Source: Glomus cerebriforme (Eukaryota; Glomeromycota; Glomeromycetes; Glomerales; Glomeraceae). From it: a stretch of DNA of 59,169 nt. The DNA is taken from positions 70,452 to 129,620 of the forward strand of contig QKYT01000236.1 in assembly GCA_003550305.1 (NCBI GenBank), given 5' to 3'. The translations under genes were made by a program, and so were the position numbers. Below, one piece after another: positions 40,465 to 49,996 of the stretch (its first letter is position 1; every line of letters starts with the position of its first letter). Under the pieces are notes generated by a model. It was not told where the DNA came from, did not search any database, and was given only the letters and a program-made list of their open reading frames with translations.

Positions 40465-40640
40465 CACTTATTCGGCACTTCAAACTGAATAACTGACGCT
40501 ACCTATAAGGTAACTTATAATATTAGGAATCAAATTTGATTTTTATTTGATTTTGGGATTCTGCAAATCCCAAAATCAACCAATCAAATTTGATTTATCC
40601 AATATAACAGTTATTCGGCACTTCATGCTAAATAACTATT
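40465..40640. repeat. Hairpin flanked by direct repeats
   Basis: A long stem is formed by GATTTTGGGATT and AATCCCAAAATC around a CTGCA loop, with outer arms AAATTTGATT and AATCAAATTTG. The hairpin is bracketed by two near-identical direct copies of TTATTCGGCACTTCAxxCTxAATAACT (about 40469-40495 and 40610-40636). A small non-autonomous element is likely. Confidence 0.6.
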
Positions 40641-42599
40641 AATTATATTCTTAATACTTTAATTTTATTTACAACTTATTTAAATTACTTATTTTTTGAC
40701 TTTGTATAGATCTTAATTCTTTTTTAAAAAATGCTTATTAACTTTGATTTCTAAGTTAATAATTAGACTATTTTGTAGTTATCTTTAATATAGTTTTTTT
40801 TTTACAAAAAAAAATAAACTTCAATAAAAATTTTTTTTAAAATAATTTTACCATATTAAATAAATATAAATATATAATTATTGGTTAATTAAGGGTAAGA
40901 TTTACTCCATATATTAATAATATAAGATTTATAAGTCAAAATTTATATCAATTATTTATTAAGATCACATGACTTTAAAATCAAATAAAAATAATGAAAT
41001 TTACAAAAAAATTTAATATTTTATAATCATTAAATAAAATTTGCATTCAAAAAGAAAATAAAAGTTTACTCTTATATATTAAGAAATTTTAATTATTTAT
41101 TAGTCTTTTTTGAATTAATATATACAAATAAATGTAAAAAAAAAAAAAATTTTATTTTAAACATTAAAAAAAAATTAATATTATAAATTTCTAATATTAT
41201 TAATATAATTTTTTACATGTTATAATGTTTTATTTTGCTCTTTTATTTTGTTATAAATTTATAGCAATTTAATTATTACTTTTCAAAGTATTTAATATTT
41301 TACACTTGAATGTTAACATAAAAAATAATTTGTAATAAAAAGTCTTTAGCTATCAAGAATTTCATTCTAAGATATTGTCACACTAGTTCAAATTGTCATA
41401 TAATAAGTTTTTAATTAAGATGAAAGAAATACATAAAAAAAACTGAATGTAAAAAATTCAGACTAAATAATTAATTAAATATCTACTTCAGACTTATAGA
41501 ACTCAAGGTTCAGATCTTTTCAATAGAATATTATACTAATAGTTTACCTAGTAGTTATTTACGACTAAAGATTAAAAAATTTATATTTATTTGATAAATT
41601 TATTTATTTATTTATTTTATCATTTTTTTCATTATAAAGTCCTATTACTATATTCTCTTTTACTAAAGTTAAAAGCTATTCTATTTATAATAAAATTAGT
41701 TATACAAAATATTTTCTAAGAAATTTATTCCTTAACATTTTTTTTCTTTTCTTTATCACCATTTCTTCTTTTTCTTTATTGAAGATTATTCTCTATATTC
41801 TTTATTTTTTCTTATTATGAGTTTTTAGTAGAAAATTATTTTTTGTTTTTACATTTTCTTCTCTTCAAAATTATATGATTACCACATGATTAATATGACT
41901 TTCTCATGATTTTTGCAGTATAATTTTATTTATTATTGAATTGAATCTATGTTTTGTAGTATCTCTTTTTATATCTTTACCACTACACTAATTAACCATA
42001 CTTTCTATAATATATTTTATCCTTTTTTTTGTTCCTTTTTACTACTATATTTAACTATATATTCTATATTACTTATGCCATTATAACGTTATTTGCTAAA
42101 ATTAAGAAATTTTGACATGTCAAAATTATTAAAATTGTTAAAATTAAAAAAAATTACATTTTGTCAAATTTTTCAAGCTCATATAAGGATGCAATATAAC
42201 TTATTAGAATCATCTCATTAAGGCAAGTTGAATAGTAGATTTGTCTTTCTATAATTATTGAATGGCCTGCAACTTAATGAAATATTAACAATTCAGCATT
42301 TTTTTTATTAATTCATATATATTTACTATATTGTTTAATGTTTTATCAAATTTTTTAGTAAAAATTTTCACATTTTTTTATAAGAAAAAAATTAAGAAAA
42401 TTTATAGTTTAAGAGACAAAAAATGTGAGAGACTGAGAGATATTATACAAAAAAAAACTTTTATTATTAAAATAGATTTCTTGTACTTTTTATTAAATAA
42501 TAGTAATTTTGAAATAATTTTATTAAGTATAAAATGCACATAATTTTCATAAATTATTTTATTTTAATAGTTTTATTTTTTTCTTATATTTTCTTACAC

Positions 42600-43095
42600 C
42601 TATTTAGTTTGATTAAAATGTTAAAACTATGCCATATAGTTAAAAAGATCATATATGTCATAATAATTTTAACAAAAAATAACTATATCTTCATAAACAT
42701 TTGAAATAACTTGATAAAATTAATATTTGAATACCTCTATATCTGCTAAATAACTTTACCTATACTCATTTTATCAGTTAAGTTTGACTAAAATATTTAA
42801 ATTATATCATAAAATATCTGAACAAAAATATTATAAAAAATAAGTATAATTTCATAAATATTTGATGAAATTGATATCTGAGTACTTATATATTTGCTAA
42901 AAAAGTTTATCTATACTCATTTTATAAGTATAGTTTAACTAAAATGTTAAAATTATGCTGTAAAGTTTAAAAAAACTATGTGTAGTATAATAAGTAATTT
43001 TATGTAAAATTATTATAAATATTTAAACTAGCTTTGATAAAAATAAATATTTAAATACTTTCATACCTGCTAAATAACTTTACATATGAACTTTT
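42600..43095. repeat. Three-copy tandem repeat of about 165-180 bp
   Basis: Three diverged units start near 42604, 42778 and 42925. Each runs from TTTGA(T/C)TAAAAT, through ATTTGA..ACTT.ATA, to CTGCTAAATAACTTTACCTATACTCATTTTAT. The divergence indicates an old satellite-like amplification. No coding frame is shared. Confidence 0.65.
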
Positions 43096-43769
43096 TGTTA
43101 CCAAAATGCTAAATTTATATATAAAGTAAAAAAATATGATATGCGTATAGTTAGTTAAAATAGTTTTATAGTTTTATAAAATAAAAATATTAATAAGTAA
43201 AAATTAAAAACTAAAAAAATTTAAAAAAGAAAAGACTGAAAAAAAAGAAAACACTAATGCTGATTTCTGTCACATTACAAATATAAAATATACAAATATG
43301 ATAATAATCCAAAATTTCTAAATTAAAGGATCATCTAAAGTAGGGGTAAATCACATGACTTTAAAAAAAAATTGCTTATTCAAATAAAACTTTTTCCTAC
43401 TTATACTAGGGAAATGGAAACTGTTAATAAGTCTGGAGCATAAGATCATTAATTAAAAAAATTGTATTACATATTGTAATTTGGTTCATATAATTAAAAA
43501 CAACATAATGAAAAGTTGGTTTATTTTTCATATTTATTTTAAACTTCAAGAGTACAAATTAAAACTAAAATTACAAAATAAATCAAAATTTATATACCTT
43601 GCGTTACAATGCATTCCTGAATTATGTGATTTTAATCAAATTTAATTGGCCAAATATATTACTACAACCTTTATTATAATTTACAAATAATTTTATTGGC
43701 CAATTTTTTTATTTATTTTATTTATTACAATCATTTCTTTAATAACAAATTATACATGCTTTTATTATA

Positions 43770-44325
43770 TATACTAGTCAAAAACTGATCTATTTTACAG
43801 ATATCTTACAGATAATTTATAAATATCAGTTATCCAAAATGCAGAAAATCTGCTATATATTAGGTATCCAATATATATATTATAAAATTAAAAAATACAA
43901 TTTATTAATTATCTCACTATCTAGTGATCATAAAATAATAAAATATAGCTTATTCAATTCATCTCACTGAAGCGTATCGAATAGTACAAACTTTGCATTT
44001 CTAGGTATAATAGTTGTCGAGATATTTGACAAATTGGCATTTTTTGTTTATTTTTTTATAATTTATCAAATATCTTAGTATCTATCATACCTAGAAATAT
44101 AAAATTAGTACCATTCGATACGTCTTAGTAAAGCGAATCGAATGAGCTATATTTCGTCTTATTATGATTACTGGATAGCAAGATAATTAATAAATTGTAT
44201 TTTTTAATTCTATAATATATATATTAGATACCTGATATATAGTAGATTTTCTACATTTTGAGTACCTGATATTTATAAGTTATCTGTAAAATATCTATAA
44301 GATAGATCAGTTTTTGACCAGTGAT
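43770..44325. mobile_element. Foldback element with roughly 265-bp inverted arms
   Basis: The sequence from 43770 (CTAGTCAAAAACTGATCTAT and onward) is repeated in inverted orientation ending at about 44325, with only about 20-30 nt between the arms. The arms match over most of their length with scattered substitutions. Each includes an ACAGATAA-type end, a CAATTTATTAATTATCT block and a TTCTAGGTAT block near the centre. The transcript of such a structure would form a very long hairpin. It resembles a large MITE or foldback transposon and has no coding capacity. Confidence 0.75.
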
Positions 44326-44820
44326 ATAAAATAAAGAATATAAAGGACAAAGATGAAAACAGGAATAAAAATAAAAGTTCATGATAATAAAAGTAAAAAA
44401 ATTAGAATTAAAATACTATTACAGAATTAAGCAATATTATAAAATTAAATACCATCACAAAATTAAAGCACTATTATAGCAGCAAATTAAGTACCATTAT
44501 GAAATTAAAGAAGTATCTACAAAAAAAAAATAAATAAAAAAAGAATATTAATAATGACAACTAACATTTTTTTTTTAATTAAAAATACTTCCCATCCATA
44601 ATTACTTTTCAAGATAAGATTTTTAGATTTTCTACAAAATTAAAGGAAAAAAGAAACATTAGTATGTTATAGTTACATTTCTTAAAATCCATTTTGAAAA
44701 CCCTAACTTACCTAAATTCCTAAGGCCATTTTCAAAAATGACCAAATTCAGATTGATCCATTTGTACTACTAGATTAGTCAGATGGTTTAATAGATATCT
44801 GGTCAATCTGATTATTTGTC

Positions 44821-45840
44821 ATCTAAAGAAAAAATGTAAAAAGGAACATTAATGACATTCTAAAGATAAAGAAAAAAAAAACCCTCAAAAAACACAACCT
44901 CTCAACTTATCTTTATGATCTAAGCTGAAGTTCAGATCCAGAAAGGCTTTCCCTAAAGAAAAAATGTAAAAAAAAAACATTAATAACATTCTAAAGACAA
45001 AGAAAAAGAAACTTCCTGAAAAATACACCTTCCAATTTACCTTTATGATCCAAATTTCAGGTTCAGGAAGGCATCCCTTAAAGAAAAAATACAAAAAGGA
45101 ATGTTAATAACATTCTAAAGACAAAAAAAAATCTAAAAAGAACCCAAAGTTTCCATTTCTAACTTACCTAAGCCAAAATCCAGGTCTAGAAAAGCATCCC
45201 CTAAAGAAAAGAAATAAAAGAAATATTAGTGATATTTCAAAGACAAAAAAAAATGAAATTCCTTCTCCTAATTTACCTTTAAGCCAAAATTCAGATCCCT
45301 ATACAAACAAAGCAAAAAAAATATTAATGACGTTCCAAAGACAAAAATAAACTAAAAATAAACCAAAAAATCTTCAATCTTAACTTACCTTTCATAATTC
45401 AAGCTGAAATTCAGGAAGGTATCTCCTAAAAAAAAGAAGTAAAAGGAACATTAGTGATGTTTCAAAGATAAAAAAAACCAAAAAAAAATAAATGACCTTC
45501 TCTTAACTTACTCTCAAACCAAAATTTAGTTCCAGAAAAATGTCCTTTAGAAATAAAGTAAAAGGAACATTAGTAATATTCTAATAACAAAAAAAAATAA
45601 AAAAATAAACCAATCAATCTCTACTTTCAACTTACCTTTTATAGTTCAAGCCGAAATCCAGTTCAGAAAGATGCCTCCTAAAGAAAAAAAATAAAGAAGT
45701 GTTAGTAACATTTCAAAGACAAAAAAAAATAAAAATCTCCTTCTAACTTACCATCAAGCTGAAATTCAGTTTCAGGAAAGTGTCTCCTATAGAAATGAAA
45801 CAAAAGAAACATTAGTAACATTCTCTTAAGATTGTTCTTT
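44821..45840 (-). repeat. Tandem array of microexon-like units
   Basis: About eight units of roughly 85-135 bp. Read on the minus strand, each has a T-rich tract ending in CTTTAG, CTATAG or TTTTAG, then a conserved block of 22-42 nt, then GTAAGTT or a near variant. Blocks include the one at 44911-44952 and others near 45040-45076, 45165-45198, 45400-45424 and 45640-45676. Five of the eight block lengths are multiples of three. Six of the blocks read as variants of one peptide: KAFLDLNFSLDHK, DAFLDLDFGL, DIFLELNFGLR, DTFLKLNFSLM, DTFLNFSLNYE, DLNFGLK. The segments between blocks are also related. This looks like a repeatedly duplicated intron-microexon pair. Some units have lost a splice site or frame (AT in place of GT at 44909-44910), so the array may be decaying. 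Confidence 0.6.
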
Positions 45841-45865
45841 ACAAAATTAAAAAAAAGAAACGTTA

Positions 45866-47512
45866 GTATATTATACTAACTGGTAGTATTATTAAGTCCA
45901 AGCTAGACTAAACCAAACTGAACTAAACTGATGGGATTTTTTAAGTTGTGGTCCAGTCTGACTTGAAATTTTAAAATTATGATCTGGTCTGACTTGAAAA
46001 TTTCAAGTTGCGGTCTAGTCCAACTTGAAGTTGATAGGGTTGATGGGGTTGATGGAATCGATGGGTTGATAATTATTTTCGCAAATTTTATAATTCATTA
46101 TACTATATAATATTTATTAAAATATTTATAAATGTAATTTTATTTGTTACTTTGCAATTACAGTATATAACATTTATATATTTATATGTACTAAAAAATA
46201 TAAACTAAAAAATATAATCACATTTATATTTTCTAATTATCTAATATTGCTATCCAAGAATTTAAATACATACATACTTTTATTGCATGATCACCTAATC
46301 TATTTCTTCTTTTGCTAATCATCATCCAAACTCAAGATGCTGAATCCTACAAAAAAAGAAATGAAAGAAAGATTAGAAAATGTCTCTAATTAAAAAAAAG
46401 TAAAGTTTCGTAACATTTTGTTACGAAACTTACCATCTTATCATCTCAAATTCAAGATGTCGAATCCTACAAAAAGAAATGAAAGAAATGTTAGAAAACA
46501 TTTCTAATAAAAAAAAAGTAAAAAATTTTAAAGTTTCATAACAATTTGTTATGAAACTTACCATCTACATCATCCAAACCGAATCCTAAAAAAAGAAATG
46601 AAAGAAACATTAGAAAATATTTCTAATTAAAAAAAATAAACAAAATGGTAAGTTTCATAAAGTAACTTACCATTCCAATTCCTAGGTATTCCAAATCGAA
46701 TCTTCTCAGAACCTACAAAAAAGAAATAATAAAACGTTAGTAAAATGTTTCTTAAAAAACAAAAATTATTTGTAAGTTTTATTGCAAAACTTACTAAAGT
46801 ATCCAATGTTAAAACTAAAGGGAGTCTATAAAAGAAGAATACCTGTAGTCTTGAAGAGTCCAACTAAAAGTTCTAAAAAAAAAAAGAAAATGCTGGTTAG
46901 TATAAAGAAAAACAAAAATAAAAAAATCTTACACCACTATCTTAAAAAGTTCAGCTGAAATCTAAAGAGAATTTTAGCATACCCATCATCTTGAAGAAGC
47001 CAGCTGAATCTTAAAAAAAAAAAAAGAATATGAATGGCATTAGTATAAAAGTTCAAAATGATGAAAACAATAAAAAATTTTAACATATCTACCTGCCATC
47101 TTAAAAGAATACAGCCGAAACTTAGACGAAAAGAAAGGAAATAGCATTAGTAAAGTTTGAATGAAAATGAAAAGAAGAACGAAAATTTTCAACTTTACCT
47201 GTATTTCTGAAGAAGCCCAACTGAATTCCTAAAAAAAAGAATAGAGACAAATGAAAGACAAAAACAAAATGGAAAATTAAAATACCAAAAAAAAAATAGC
47301 TAACCTAATTGGCTATAATTATTGATCAATTCCACGATCTGGTTCAGCTTAGCTTGCATTGGCCTGACTTGTAAATTCAAGTTACAGCAGTTCAGTCCAG
47401 TTTGACTTGAATAATCCATCAGTTCGATCCAAACTGACTTGAGATTTTATCAGTCTAACTTGATTTTGGTCTTAAGTCAGACCAAACTAGACTTTTAACA
47501 ATACTATACTAA
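45866..47512. mobile_element. Possible element with degenerate terminal inverted repeats
   Basis: The left end (TTAGTATATTATACTAA, then AGTATTATTAAGTCCAAGCTAGACT) and the complement of the right end (TTAGTATAGTATTGTTAAAAGTCTAGTTTGGTCTG) are similar. Both ends carry several copies of a subterminal GTC(C/T)AG(T/A)(C/T)TGACTTGA motif. Subterminal repeats of this kind are typical of hAT- and CACTA-like DNA transposons. No transposase is seen inside; the interior is mostly the second splice-like array. Confidence 0.4.
46310..47260 (-). repeat. Second tandem array of splice-site-bounded blocks
   Basis: About nine to ten units of 75-115 bp on the minus strand. A first subfamily (46330-46720) has a block beginning GATTCG(A/G) or GATTCAG and ending at GTAAGTTTC. 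A second (46720-47250) has blocks such as TTCAGCTGGCTTCTTCAAGATG followed by GTA. Each block is preceded by TTTTTAG or TTTTGTAG. The block lengths (about 24-42 nt) and organisation mirror the array at 44821-45840, but the sequences are only distantly related. Continuous translation is not evident. Confidence 0.5.
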
Positions 47513-48757
47513 TGTTTTTTTTAAAAATCCTAACTCATCCAAGTTCTCAAAGCCATTCTCTACAAAATTAAAAAAATTTTCTAAAAAAAAAAATAAATAA
47601 AATTAAGGTATAGTTCTAAAAATATAAGTTCGCATGTATTAGTGACAGATTGGATAAAACATAACACATGACAAATCAATCAAACATCAACTTGATGAGC
47701 AAGCGGGCAGATAATAATAAAATAGTGTAATTGTATAACCATAATCTGTATATAGATAATCCTACGCTATACTTCAGACTAATAACTTCCCAAAATATAT
47801 ATAACAGGTGTATTTTAACCTTAGGTTATAAATATCACTTTTGATTTATTCATTTTCATCAAAATTAATTTATTCATTTTTGAATATTATTAGTAAAGTT
47901 TGTCATTCATATATAAAGTCAAAACCAGTATTTTTAACCTGCTTTATTTTTTTAAATAAACTTATAGAGCAGGCTAAAATACATTTATTCCAAAATATTA
48001 TGATTAGTTCAAAAATAATTTATAAATTTGTATTTTTGTAAATCATGTGATTTGTCTCTGCTTTAAATAATCCCTAAATTAGAAAATGGTTTAGAATAAT
48101 CAACCTGAACCCTCAGGATCCAGAATAACTGACCTGAACCCTCCAGTTTAGATTAAGTTTTTCCAAAAATTATAAATTTAACTAGATCACATGACTATAT
48201 TATTGTATTATAATTCTGACAAAAATTTTTTTAATTCTAACAACCAGAAGGTATTTTAGGATCCTGGATAATTATAATAAAGGTCATATGCAAAAAAGTA
48301 TATAATTTTATATTTTTAATGGAAAGGTCATATGAAAAAATGGGTATTTTAAAAAAAAGTTACATGTCAAAATAGAATAACACCAAATTAGGTCATAGCA
48401 AAAAAGTATATAATTTTAGATAAAATTTTAAGGTTATATGTGATTTTTCTAGTAAAAGCGTATATTTGGAAAATATTATATGTAATGTTACATAAAATTT
48501 TAATATAAATAGCAAACGAGAAAAATTTATTTTATATTGGATAAATTTATCACAATATCAAATCTTTCAGAAAAATTCATTTTGTATATGATAAATTTAT
48601 CACAATGTAATAAATTTATCAAATTTACATTATATTATCCATAATAAACTTATCAGAAATTCAATATGTTTTACTATTTATTACTTCTAAAATGTTAAGA
48701 TACATACGTGTTTTAACTTTTATCTTTTACGTTATTATATACCAATATTAACATAAA

Positions 48758-49575
48758 ATGAATAGTAAAAATCTTGAGCAACTTTTAAACATTAATAAAT
48801 TTCTCTTTACAANNCNACCTNCTAATATTCATTCTGTTCAAGCTTATGTTTCAACTATTAATATATCTGATAACTTTTCTATTATTTTTGATACTTCTCA
48901 TGAAACTCTTTTTCCATTAGCCAATATTGATAGTGCTGCTGAAAAAATTCTCTACTTGCAACATGATGCGTTGATTCAATTCTGAATCTTAATAAAATTA
49001 ATAATCTAGTTGCTTTGACTCAAAATGATGGTGCAAGATCTGAAACTTTAAGAATAAATAGATGGCAAAATAGAAAACATAAAATATTGGAAAGATGTTA
49101 AAATACTCCAGGTAAAATTATTGATTATTATAAATTTATTAATTATAAATGATAATTAATTAATTAATTCATAATTTATTTAGCTTTGCCAAGNATTAGT
49201 GTTGCAAATGTTACTTTAGAAAATCCTACAAAGTGCAATAGTTACGTACTTTTAGAATCAAAAATTTATTTTATTCAAATTTTGGCTATGTATTATAAAT
49301 TATCAAATTATTATTCTTAGATTCACTTTCTTATATTTCAGCATGTATTTATACAGAGCAAATTCCAAGTATTTTTGGACATTTTCCAACGGATGAATTA
49401 AAATATGCTCTGTTTTTGCATATCTCTAGTAATTTTATTATTTATTATTTAGAAAACTGCAAAAATTTCACTAAATATGGGATTTTTAATTGTAGGAAAA
49501 AAAAATGACAATCTATAATTTTTTTAATTCAGTTATAGATAAATTACAATTAATTATTGCTACAAAGTCTGCTTA
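48758..49575 (+). pseudogene. Unidentified gene relic
   Basis: A 75-codon frame starting at 48758 (interrupted by ambiguous bases at 48813-48821) reads plausibly as protein (AYVSTINISDNFSIIF, AAEKILYLQHDALIQ) and then stops. Coding-like sequence resumes in another frame (NNLVALTQNDGARSETLRIN). A further exon-like piece follows an AG acceptor near 49341 (YTEQIPSIFGHFPTDELKYA). The pieces suggest a spliced gene with at least one frame break. I do not recognise the family. Confidence 0.35.
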
Positions 49576-49996
49576 ATAAATTTAATATGAAATAAAGTTT
49601 TCTGACCTGTTTACTAGTAAAAAAAAAAAAAAAATAGTATCAAAAGTCATAATATATAAGGGTCATATGATAAAAATGTATATCAAAAATGGCAAAATTT
49701 ATGTATATTTCATTGGATTTTTAATTAGTACTGCGGATGTGACCTCTATTAGAATTATCCGGGATCCTGGTACTTTAGATATCACGCCATATATAATAAA
49801 ATCACGTGATTACAAATCACATGCCCGAGAATCAGATGTTATCTGTTATTTGCCAGTTGCATAACTATGATATCACTCAATAATTTGTCGGATTTCAGGT
49901 TTGAATCCTATTTGTCGCGCACTATACCGTATAATTTTAATAAATTTTGCAGATGACATTGATCACGATAAAAATTTATTTCTTCTTTTTTTAAAC

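Larger units (their letters stand above)
37748..49660. other. Repeat island with ambiguous bases
   Basis: About 12 kb with almost no intact genes, lower GC than the gene core, and ambiguous bases at 39991, 40269, 40345, 48813-48821 and 49194. It is composed of tandem repeats, foldback DNA, splice-site-like arrays and gene relics, listed separately. Stretches not covered by those entries (about 38500-40460, 40650-42600, 43100-43770, 47600-48750) show only AT-rich sequence, including small direct repeats such as ATCATGTATCAGGCA near 39783-39860 and GATAAATTTATCACAAT near 48540 and 48591. The ambiguous bases suggest collapsed or polymorphic repeats. Confidence 0.55.

Noticed and set aside
44821..47260. 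CRISPR-like interpretation of the repeat arrays
   Set aside because: The DNA is eukaryotic, repeats are imperfect and of variable length, spacers are related to each other, and no Cas gene is present.
49901..49996. In-frame upstream extension of the DCAF6-like protein
   Set aside because: The extension (NPICRALYRIILINF and onward) is not preceded by promoter-like sequence and does not resemble the family; the internal ATG at 49997 precedes the conserved part.
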